This document shows, in pieces, positions 35,101 to 40,600 of a stretch of 64,000 nt of DNA. Numbering within the stretch: the first letter of the stretch is position 1; each line of letters begins with the position of its first letter. The DNA is from Amyelois transitella (lineage: Eukaryota > Arthropoda > Insecta > Lepidoptera > Pyralidae). The position numbers and the translations under genes were made by a program. A model generated the notes under the pieces. The model was not told where the DNA came from, searched no databases, and saw nothing but the letters and a program-made list of their open reading frames with translations. The stretch lies in assembly GCF_032362555.1 (NCBI RefSeq), contig NC_083531.1:1736001-1800000 (forward strand). The letters run 5' to 3'.

Positions 35101-35395
35101 AGGCACAGAATCGGCCGGCGACGCGTCAGAAAGTCCAGATGGTGATGCCACTGAACCTTCAGCGGACGGTTCAGAAACTCCTGAAGGGGAAACCACTGAG
35201 GGGGGCGAAGCCGCAGAAGGCGGTGAAGCCACTGAAGCAGCCGAAGAGGCAGCCGCGGATGAAAGAAGAATGGGTGTTAAAAATAGACATACCACTGTCC
35301 CTACTCAAACATCACAAGACACTACTCCAGTGGCAGCCACAGATGCGGTAACATCTGCTGTCACTGGAACCAGTAGTGCGACTGAGAAGAGTTAA
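14059..35395 (+). CDS. Large secreted modular protein with 12 phase-1 microexons (unrecognised family)
   Basis: Thirty coding exons join to 805 aa plus stop: 14059..14133, 15768..15857, 16376..16414, 16889..17069, 17999..18166, 19162..19316, 20030..20156, seven microexons (20978-24393), 25545..25681, 26030..26183, 27112..27298, 28231..28349, three microexons (28785-29440), 30181..30361, 30795..30880, two microexons (31467-31587), 32421..32518, 33356..33430, 34270..34388, 34715..34752, 35103..35395. The summed length, 2418 nt, is divisible by three and every join is GT-AG with matching phase. The first exon encodes a signal peptide (hydrophobic FLFILLNSFILVQC). Then come an 8-Cys N-terminal domain, an acidic linker, four modules each with C-x2-C, and an acidic Thr/Ser/Glu tail. 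I do not recognise the family; the modules look beta-rich, perhaps immunoglobulin-like, but this is inference. It sits between two inverted sericin-like genes, suggesting a silk or extracellular-coat role. Confidence 0.82.
14148..14408 (+). repeat. Family A SINE after exon 1 of the microexon gene
   Basis: Starts 14 bases after the exon 1 donor. Full, well conserved copy, so a young insertion. Confidence 0.82.
14936..15204 (-). repeat. Family A SINE-like repeat
   Basis: Full copy; (CATA)n end first. Confidence 0.82.
15222..15365 (+). repeat. Family G repeat
   Basis: Contains GGATACTTCATATCGCTTAA, CATTGGTTGACGTCAAAT and CCGCTTCCAAGGCGTCAGTG. Recurs at 18530, 29768, 43450 and 61600. Confidence 0.7.
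15393..15656 (+). mobile_element. Solo LTR with 4-bp target-site duplication
   Basis: 264 bases beginning TGTGGCGACA and ending CCGCTACA, with the TG...CA ends of an LTR. CAAT flanks it on both sides (15389-15392 and 15657-15660). It contains a promoter-like TATATATAATATAAG. No internal retrotransposon sequence is present, so recombination between two LTRs probably removed it; a short TRIM-like element is the alternative. Confidence 0.82.
15889..16150 (+). repeat. Family A SINE-like repeat
   Basis: Starts about 30 bases after the exon 2 donor of the microexon gene; somewhat diverged. Confidence 0.78.
16600..16860 (-). repeat. Family C retroposon
   Basis: CTAGCTGTGCCCGCGACTTC start, ATTAGTATAGAT end, 28 bases before the exon 4 acceptor. 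Confidence 0.75.
17100..17364 (-). repeat. Family A SINE-like repeat
   Basis: Body and head intact; the tail near 17100-17170 is rearranged, with an inverted duplication of the ACTGTTGGCTGAACGTGGC part. Confidence 0.7.
17400..17548 (+). repeat. Family A repeat, 5'-truncated
   Basis: Body to TATG end. Confidence 0.68.
17600..17722 (+). pseudogene. RTE-like LINE, 3' end fragment
   Basis: Codes CMKRVMNVDEAKEVCRDRGK and the terminal YPSGKEA; ends GCGTGATTTTATG. Confidence 0.8.
17845..17982 (-). repeat. Family A repeat fragment before exon 5 acceptor
   Basis: Tail and body without head, ending 16 bases before the exon. Confidence 0.65.
18202..18463 (+). repeat. Family A SINE-like repeat
   Basis: Full copy, 35 bases after the exon 5 donor. 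Confidence 0.8.
18530..18680 (-). repeat. Family G repeat, partial
   Basis: GACGCTTCGGCAGCGG and GACGTCAACCAATG in reverse orientation. Confidence 0.55.
18686..18865 (-). repeat. Family C retroposon, truncated
   Basis: Starts CTAGTTGTGCCCGCGACTTC and is cut after CACAAAAAGAATATT; a detached end (GCGGACGAAGTCGCGGGCAC) lies at 19034-19057 in the opposite sense. Confidence 0.65.
19350..19735 (+). repeat. Two tandem family A copies
   Basis: A full copy (19350-19610) is followed head-to-tail by a second 3' half (19611-19735). They share the unusual CCCCGGAAGGGATAT tail variant, so the second half probably arose by local duplication. Confidence 0.75.
20160..20395. repeat. Compound CATA/CATG/CACA microsatellite
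   Basis: Over 200 bases of CATACATGCACA-type repeats starting about 3 bases after the exon 7 donor of the microexon gene, ending as mirrored TGTATG repeats. Confidence 0.85.
20540..20815 (+). repeat. Family E repeat
   Basis: Starts ACCCCCGACTAAAAAAAGAG and ends CGAAGCCAGGGGCGGGTCGC. A related end occurs at 50290-50465 and 3615-3660. Confidence 0.65.
20978..24393 (+). CDS. Microexon cluster 1: seven exons of 6-12 nt (linker before module 1)
   Basis: Exons 20978..20986 (9 nt), 21458..21463 (6), 21922..21930 (9), 22333..22341 (9), 23561..23566 (6), 23910..23921 (12) and 24385..24393 (9). Each is preceded by a pyrimidine-rich AG acceptor and followed by a donor: gtatgt, gtaagt, gtaagt, gtaagt, gtacgt, gtaagt, gtaagt. 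All are phase 1 on both sides, so each adds two to four whole residues: RNY, TE, IPE, DYE, RD, EYVS, PVA. Together they form an acidic, Tyr-bearing linker. The 23561 exon could alternatively end 4 bases later at another GT, which would break the frame. Confidence 0.72.
21170..21348 (+). repeat. Family A repeat, 5'-truncated
   Basis: Starts at the CCATTGCTGTCGTAAAAAGC part of the body; lies between microexons 1 and 2. Confidence 0.7.
21990..22265 (+). repeat. Family C retroposon, opposite orientation
   Basis: Begins ACTAATATTATAAAGCTGAA and ends GTTGCGGGCACAGCTAGTT. Between microexons 3 and 4. Confidence 0.75.
22408..22690 (+). repeat. Family A SINE-like repeat
   Basis: Full copy between microexons 4 and 5. 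Confidence 0.78.
22988..23250 (-). repeat. Family A SINE-like repeat
   Basis: Full copy in the same intron, opposite orientation to the previous one. Confidence 0.8.
23258..23455 (+). repeat. Family D retroposon
   Basis: ATTACTGAACCGATTACGATG and GCGGACGAAGTCGC end. Confidence 0.65.
24462..24720 (+). repeat. Family A SINE-like repeat
   Basis: Full copy 70 bases after microexon 7. Confidence 0.82.
24865..24995 (+). repeat. LINE 3' end fragment
   Basis: CTCTGTCAGACCCAAGGGTT, AGTCCGCCAATTGTG and an AAATAAATAAATAAG end. Very similar to 54050-54170. Confidence 0.6.
25012..25195 (+). repeat. Family A repeat, 5'-truncated
   Basis: Body and tail; resembles the 17845 copy including its neighbouring unique sequence, suggesting a segmental copy within the gene. 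Confidence 0.65.
25321..25515 (-). pseudogene. RTE-like LINE, 3' end fragment
   Basis: CATA run, CCCGGAGGGGTAGGCAGAG and the codons for the terminal part, ending 30 bases before the module 1 acceptor. Confidence 0.8.
25545..26183 (+). CDS. Microexon gene, module 1 (two exons)
   Basis: Exons 25545..25681 and 26030..26183. The module begins around SVVFDKPYEFSRQVKLLANY, carries CKHC, and continues with alternating hydrophobic and polar residues (YATVTINWPRF, DLWVVMEND) as in a beta sandwich. The splice between its two exons is phase 0, as in module 4. A family A SINE fills the 348-base intron almost completely. Confidence 0.8.
25721..25986 (+). repeat. Family A SINE within the module 1 intron
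   Basis: Full copy filling most of the 348-base intron between 25681 and 26030. Confidence 0.82.
26225..26640 (+). repeat. LINE 3' end fragments
   Basis: GTTTGGTCAGCTGGTCTGA and GCATTAAGTCCGCC (also at 34135-34200), then TTCTATTCTATTCTA and a family G-like CGCCGCTTCGCGACG piece. Confidence 0.5.
26675..26944 (+). repeat. Family C retroposon
   Basis: Full copy, opposite orientation to the next one. Confidence 0.75.
26961..27092 (-). repeat. Family C retroposon, truncated
   Basis: Second half only. With the neighbour at 26675-26944 it makes an inverted pair just before the module 2 acceptor. Confidence 0.7.
27112..28349 (+). CDS. Microexon gene, module 2 (two exons)
   Basis: Exons 27112..27298 and 28231..28349 encode about 102 residues starting AQAAISAVPKKLDAVPAQRF and carrying CDRC. 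The internal splice is phase 2, shared with module 3, and supports an old module duplication. I see no microexon between modules 1 and 2, so this linker differs from the other two. Confidence 0.8.
28000..28200. repeat. Family A tail plus an unrelated repeat
   Basis: 28000-28055 is a minus-orientation family A tail. 28060-28195 carries CCCCGGGCTCCTCTCCTGAG and is repeated in reverse at 45150-45240. Confidence 0.6.
28465..28660 (+). repeat. Family A repeat, 5'-truncated
   Basis: Body to the TATG end. Confidence 0.7.
28785..29440 (+). CDS. Microexon cluster 2: three exons of 12, 6 and 6 nt
   Basis: Exons 28785..28796, 29224..29229 and 29435..29440, each with a pyrimidine-rich acceptor and an exact gtaagt donor, all phase 1. 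They add GPRR, DN and KN between module 2 and module 3. GPRR followed by Asp/Asn is exposed and basic, unlike the acidic first linker. Confidence 0.75.
28808..29093 (+). repeat. Family C retroposon
   Basis: Begins 12 bases after microexon 28785-28796 and ends with CACGCACAGCTAGT. Confidence 0.75.
29768..29925 (+). repeat. Family G repeat
   Basis: GGATATTTCATATCGCTTAA and GCCGCTTCCAAGGCGTCAGT. Confidence 0.65.
30181..30880 (+). CDS. Microexon gene, module 3 (two exons)
   Basis: Exons 30181..30361 and 30795..30880. Starts MTVNRLKVSGTVGQPFDH, carries CDSC, then IICNG and later ACVYIG, so this module has two further cysteines. Its internal splice is phase 2, as in module 2. A tRNA-derived SINE occupies most of the intron (30500-30762), ending about 30 bases before the acceptor. 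Confidence 0.8.
30500..30762 (+). repeat. tRNA-derived SINE (family B)
   Basis: Full copy with A and B boxes inside the module 3 intron; one base is changed in the A box (GCAGCGTTAAT). Confidence 0.85.
31467..31587 (+). CDS. Microexon cluster 3: two 6-nt exons
   Basis: Exons 31467..31472 (donor gtaagt) and 31582..31587 (donor gtattt), phase 1, separated by only 109 bases. They add ND and SK between module 3 and module 4. The second donor is weaker than the others, so its use is less certain. Confidence 0.65.
31715..31870 (+). repeat. Fragment of the solo-LTR family
   Basis: GCGACATCACTACGTCACAC and CAGCCAATAGCAGCGAAGA. Confidence 0.6.
31880..32080 (-). repeat. LINE 3' end fragment
   Basis: AATAAAACTCTTTATTGCAC and GGCGGACTTATCGCTAATGC; a related end lies at 42245-42335. 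Confidence 0.55.
32085..32318 (+). repeat. Family F repeat
   Basis: TCCTCCGAAACGGCTTTACC to GCCGGGACAGCTAGT. Confidence 0.7.
32421..34388 (+). CDS. Microexon gene, module 4 (three exons)
   Basis: Exons 32421..32518, 33356..33430 and 34270..34388. Starts DVSVSEESVDAPKVGDGFEV, carries CEGC and a later ACYL. The introns are crowded with repeats: two family A SINEs and a plus-strand RTE-like reverse-transcriptase fragment lie between its exons. Confidence 0.8.
32529..32788 (-). repeat. Family A SINE next to a module 4 donor
   Basis: The CATA end starts about 10 bases after the donor at 32519. Confidence 0.82.
32810..33068 (-). repeat. Family A SINE-like repeat, diverged
   Basis: Second copy in the same intron and orientation, older by its changes. 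Confidence 0.7.
33476..34020 (+). pseudogene. RTE-like LINE fragment with internal deletion
   Basis: Carries part of the RT (CVASPWLFNLFMD, YADD) and the C-terminal end, but the middle and C-terminal RT parts are fused after a large deletion (33785-33795). Ends YPSGKEA and GCGTGATTTTTATG. Lies in the intron of module 4, opposite in strand to the longer copy at 36172. Confidence 0.85.
34120..34235 (+). repeat. LINE 3' end fragment
   Basis: TTTGGTCAGCTGGTAGTTTA and GCATTAAGTCCGCC with a TAATAAAG end, about 35 bases before the next exon. Confidence 0.55.
34715..35395 (+). CDS. Microexon gene, C-terminal acidic tail (two exons)
   Basis: Exons 34715..34752 and 35103..35395. The 38-nt exon codes KDGEEGGAPSGGT; the last exon codes a tail of about 98 residues rich in Glu, Ala, Thr, Ser and Gly, then DERRMGVKNR and a Thr/Ser/Ala-rich end suited to O-glycosylation. 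A further acceptor-like AG at about 35551 could start an alternative terminal exon; I see no need for it. Confidence 0.78.
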
Positions 35396-35604
35396 ATTGA
35401 CAGGTTTGATAAATTGACTTCTATTGGAAATTTTTTGTTCAGGTATTTTTTTTGTTCTAAAGTGTCTATAAATGGGTACTTTACGTTGTGTTTGATGTTG
35501 ATATACATGTAGTTTGATCGAATTAAATTTTTATAACATTTTGGTTACAGGTGGAATCTGGCGGTCGCTTTCTAACTGAAATTATGTAGTTATACTTAAT
35601 TGAA

Positions 35605-35610
35605 AATAAA
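35605..35610 (+). promoter_or_regulatory. Poly(A) signal of the microexon gene
   Basis: AATAAA about 210 bases after the stop at 35395. Confidence 0.65.
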
Positions 35611-36171
35611 ATATTAAACATCAGTATTGTATTTTCATTTATACTATTCTTGGTTCCTCTAACAATATCTGATCTGACTGAAAGACTACTTACAATTTTT
35701 ATAAAATACCTACTGCGAAGTACCTTTGCCGTACAATCTTCTGAGAAAAAAAACCTAAATGTGTTATATACCTACCAGAAGGCAAGGATACTTAGCTTTC
35801 AAGAGCCAAAGGTATAGCGCCTAACATTTATCCAAGTGACTTTTGCTAAATAAAGTGAACACTTTTAGAAATTGTATAAATTTTTTCTTTAAATAGACCT
35901 TAATTTGTGGCTATGACAAATTTTGTGACTGAATTTATCAAGATGTACATACATACAATTTGGCGGGAATAGAGACGTCATTGATTTTTGGCAGACCAAT
36001 AAATATCAGCTGAATGACCTCTGCCATGTAACTCTCGCTGTCCGCTGCGGACGAGGACAATACTTGTACTTTTCTGTGATAATGATTATAGTTGGCTCCC
36101 TCTGCTGTCTATGAAGATATCGTTTTGTAGTGCATGGATTTTGCTTTATAGAGAGAGGTTAAGATAAAACT

Positions 36172-37326
36172 TACATACATACATACATAAAATCACGCCT
36201 CTTTCCCGGAGGGGTAGGCAGAGACTACCTCTTTCCACTTGCCACGATCTCTGCATACTTCTTTCGCTTCGTCCACATTCATAACTCTCTTCATACAAGC
36301 TCGGCGGTTTCGGGTACTTTTGACCTGACCCTTTACCAGGACGTCCTTAATTTGATCAAGATACGTTCGTCTAGGTCTTCCCACTCCGACCTTTCCCTCC
36401 ACACTCTCCTTGTATATCTGCTTAGTCAACCTGCTTTCATTCATCCTCTCCACATGACCGAACCATCTTAACATACCCTTTTCTATTCCTGTAACTACAT
36501 CTTCTTTCACATCACAACATTCCCTTATCACGCTGTTCCTTATCCTGTCACTCAATTTCACACCCATCATACTCCTTAACGCTCTCATTTCCACTGCATT
36601 TATTCTGCTTTCATGCTTCTTTTGCCATACCCAACTTTCACTCCCATACATTAATGTCGGGACCAACACGCCCCTGTGCACAGCCAGTCGAGCCTTTTTG
36701 GATAGTTTCTGACTGCTCATAAAGGCATGCAAAGCTCCATTCACCATGTTCCCCGCGTTCACTCTCCTTTCAATATCACTATCATACTTGCCATCTGATG
36801 TAAACTTTGATCCTAGATATACAAACTCTTTCACTTGCTCCACTTTTTCTCCTCCAATCAAAATATTACATGCTGTCATTTCTTTCTCCATTTCAAAAAC
36901 CAGTGTTTTAGTTTTACTTACGTTCACTTTCATTCCTTTCTCTTTTAAAGCTTCATGCATACAGTTTACCATCTCCTGTAACTCCTCCGCTGATGACGCC
37001 AGTATAACCTGATCGTCGGCATAGAGCAGACATTTGACGAGTAACTCATTCATCCTTAATCCACTTTTAGACTCTTTCAAATCTGTCAAACAGCTATCCA
37101 TAAATAGGTTGAACAGCCACGGTGACGCAACACATCCTTGCCTAACGCCTTTCTCAATCTTAAACCACTCAGTGTGCGCTCCGTTTATCCTGACACAAGC
37201 ACTCGAATCCTCATATAAGGATTTCAGTGCTCGTATTAAGAGACTGCTCACCCCATGCATAGAAAGTGCTGACCACAATTCATTCCTCTCAACTCTGTCA
37301 TAGAACTTAACTGACAATAAATTCAA
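36172..37326 (-). pseudogene. 5'-truncated RTE-like LINE, reverse transcriptase C-terminal part
   Basis: An open frame of 377 codons (37326 down to 36193) encodes the palm and thumb region of a non-LTR reverse transcriptase: KGVRQGCVASPWLFNLFMD, the catalytic YADD, then YLGSKFTSDG and the C-terminal LRWFGHVERM motif of RTE-type and related elements. It lacks the endonuclease and the N-terminal half of the RT, so it cannot move by itself. The element ends in the TACCCC(T)CCGGG...GCGTGAT segment and a CATA repeat. It is the longest RTE copy in the window and its frame is intact, so the insertion is recent. It lies in the 3' flank between two convergent genes. Confidence 0.88.
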
Positions 37327-37530
37327 AACTGTTTTTGATTTTTATCCAAGGTTGTTGTGGGTATTTTTGGAATTTAAAGGTGATTAAACAACAATTTTTT
37401 ATAAAATTTCTGCACACACAGGCAAAAAATAAAGATACTAGGATCCGACAGGTTAATATTGTTTTCAAAAGAAAGATTTTACCACAGTTCATCACAATAA
37501 ATTAAAAAAACGATATAATGCTCATAAATC

Positions 37531-37536
37531 TTTATT
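37531..37536 (-). promoter_or_regulatory. Poly(A) signal of sericin-like gene B
   Basis: AATAAA on the minus strand, about 160 bases after the stop at 37697. Confidence 0.65.
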
Positions 37537-37696
37537 TCTGTGCCAAACGGCCAATTTTTTTTATGCTTTTTCGATAAACAACATTGTTGAAGAGTGATCA
37601 GGTATCCCTTCAGCCTCCAACATAAACTATAGAACCTATCAAATCCGTTACACTTAGCCTGGTCGTAAAGATATCCGAGATCTTATAATTAGGTTT

Positions 37697-40600
37697 CTAA
37701 TTGGAGTAAGTCTCACTTTCGCTTGAACTAGAACTGGAACTGCTGCTGCTTGAGGAGCTCTCAGATTCGTACGACGATGATCCATCAGCAGATCTTGAGC
37801 TTGAACTTTCAGCGGCAGCGCTAGATTGGCTCGCAGACGCGGATTGGCTAGAACTGCTGCCATTTGGTCCAACTTGAGAACTGCTGCTACTCTTTGAAGC
37901 GGCGGCGCTTTGGGCGGAGCTAGCAGAATTACTTTCACTGCCATCAGAGTTGACACGCCTGCTGCTTTCTGCCTGATTGGAGTATGCGTTTTGGCTTTCC
38001 GCTTCGCTGCTGGATGAACTGCCGTCTGATGACTGACTTCTCCTAACTGACTTGCTAGATGAACCACCTTGACTGGCGGATGATGATCGTGAGGATGAAC
38101 TGAAAAAGTAAAAACAAGTGGCTTTATATTTGGAAATTAAATGTTTTTGAAGCTTAATAAACAATGTACATTTAAGATGAATGTGGAAATTGTGATTTAT
38201 GACAAAACACAAGAGTTGGGATGGGAAAGAATTAACTTAAAAAACATCCAAAATTTGCCGGACCGATTATCAAATTTAACAAACACCAAAAAAATAATTA
38301 CCTCGTTCTAGCACCTGAACCACTGGATCCGCTGCTTGAGCCGGAGCTGCTTCCTGATTGACTGCCGCTGCTTGAGCCTGAGCTGCTTCCTGAGTTGCTT
38401 CCGCTGCTTGAGCCAGAGCTGCTTCCAGATTGACTGCCGCTGCTTGAGCCAGAGCTGCTTCCAGATTGACTGCCGCTGCTTGAGCCAGAGCTGCTTCCAG
38501 ATTGACTGCCGCTGCTTGAGCCAGAGCTGCTTCCAGATTGACTGCCGCTGCTTGAGCCAGAGCTGCTTCCAGATTGACTGCCGCTGCTTGAGCCAGAGCT
38601 GCTTCCCGAGTTGCTTCCGCTGCTTGAGCCAGAGCTGCTTCCAGTGTTGTTTCCGCTGCTTGAGCCAGAGCTGCTTCCTGAGTTGCTTCCACTGCTTGAG
38701 CCTGAGCTGCTTCCTGAGTTGCTTCCGCTGCTTGAGCCAGAGCTGCTTCCTGAGTTGCTTCCGCTGCTTGAGCCAGAACTGCTTCCTGAGTTGCTTCCGC
38801 TGCTTGAGCCAGAGCTGCTTCCTGAGTTGCTTCCGCTGCTTGAGCCAGAGCTGCTTCCTGAGTTGCTTCCGCTGCTTGAGCCAGAGTTGCTTCCACTGCT
38901 TGAGCCAGAGTTGCTTCCGCTGCTTGAGCCAGAGCCGCTTCCAGAGTTGCTTCCGCTGCTTGAGCCAGAGCTGCTTCCTGAGTTGCTTCCGCTGCTTGAG
39001 CCAGAGTTGCTTCCACTGCTTGAGCCAGAGTTGCTTCCGCTGCTTGAGCCAGAGCCGCTTCCAGAGTTGCTTCCGCTGCTTGAGCCAGAGCTGCTTCCAG
39101 AGTTGCTTCCGCTGCTTGAGCCAGAGCTGCTTCCTGAGTTGCTTCCGCTGTTTGATCCAGAGCTGCTTCCAGAGTTACTTCCGCTGCTTGAGCCAGAGCT
39201 GCTTCCTGAGTTGCTTCCGCTGTTTGAGCCAGAGCTGCTTCCAGATTGACTGCCGCTGCCTGAGCCAGAGCTGCTTCCTGAGTTGCTTCCGCTGCTTGAG
39301 CCAGAGCTGCTTCCTGAATTGCTTCCGCTGCTTGAGCCAGAGCTGCTTCCTGAGTTGCTTCCGCTGCTTGAGCCAGAGCTGCTTCCAGAGTTGCTTCCGC
39401 TGCTTGAGCCAGAGCTGCTTCCAGAGTTGCTTCCGCTGCTTGAGCCAGAGCTGCTTCCTGAGTTGCTTCCACTGCTTGAGCCAGAGCCGCTTCCAGAGTT
39501 GCTTCCGCTGCTTGAGCCAGAGTTGCTTCCTGAGTTGCTTCCGCTGCCTGAGCCAGAGCTGCTTCCTGAGTTGCTTCCGCTGCTTGAGCCAGAGCTGCTT
39601 CCAGAGTTGCTTCCGCTGCTTGAGCCAGAGCTGCTTCCTGAGTTGCTTCCGCTGTTTGATCCAGAGCTGCTTCCTGAGTTACTTCCGCTGCTTGAGCCAG
39701 AGCTGCTTCCTGAGTTGCTTCCACTGCTTGAGCCAGAGCTGCTTCCAGAGTTGCTTCCGCTGTTTGATCCAGAGCTGCTTCCTGAGTTGCTTCCGCTGCT
39801 TGAGCCAGAGCTGCTTCCAGAGTTGCTTCCGCTGCTTGAACCAGAGCTGCTTCCAGAGTTGCTTCCACTGCTTGAGCCAGAGCTGCTTCCAGAGTTGCTT
39901 CCGCTGTTTGAGCCAGAGCTGCTTCCAGAGTTGCTTCCGCTGCTTGAACCAGAGCTGCTTCCAGAGTTGCTTCCGCTGTTTGAGCCAGAGCTGCTTCCAG
40001 AGTTGCTTCCGCTGCTTGAACCAGAGCTGCTTCCAGAGTTGCTTCCGCTGTTTGAGCCAGAGCTGCTTCCTGAGTTGCTTCCACTGCTTGAGCCAGAGCT
40101 GCTTCCAGAGTTGCTTCCGCTGTTTGATCCAGAGCTGCTTCCTGAGTTGCTTCCGCTGCTTGAGCCAGAGCTGCTTCCAGAGTTGCTTCCGCTGCTTGAA
40201 CCAGAGCTGCTTCCAGAGTTGCTTCCACTGCTTGAGCCAGAGCTGCTTCCTGAGTTGCTTCCGCTGCTTGAGCCAGAGCTGCTTCCAGAGTTGCTTCCGC
40301 TGCTTGAGCCAGAGCTGCTTCCTGAGTTGCTTCCGCTGCTTGAGCCAGAGCTGCTTCCAGAGTTGCTTCCGCTGCTTGAACCAGAGCTGCTTCCAGAGTT
40401 GCTTCCACTGCTTGAGCCAGAGTTGCTTCCGCTGCTTGAGCCAGAGCTGCTTCCAGAGTTGCTTCCGCTGCTTGAGCCAGAGCTGCTTCCTGAGTTGCTT
40501 CCGCTGCTTGAGCCAGAGCTGCTTCCAGAGTTGCTTCCGCTGCTTGAACCAGAGCTGCTTCCAGAGTTGCTTCCACTGCTTGAGCCAGAGTTGCTTCCGC

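Noticed and set aside
35014-35351. Other frames over the last exon of the microexon gene
   Set aside because: Low-complexity acidic coding sequence leaves other frames open; only one matches the incoming phase.
36193-37326. Active retrotransposon
   Set aside because: Lacks endonuclease and the N-terminal RT, so it is a truncated copy although the remaining frame is open.
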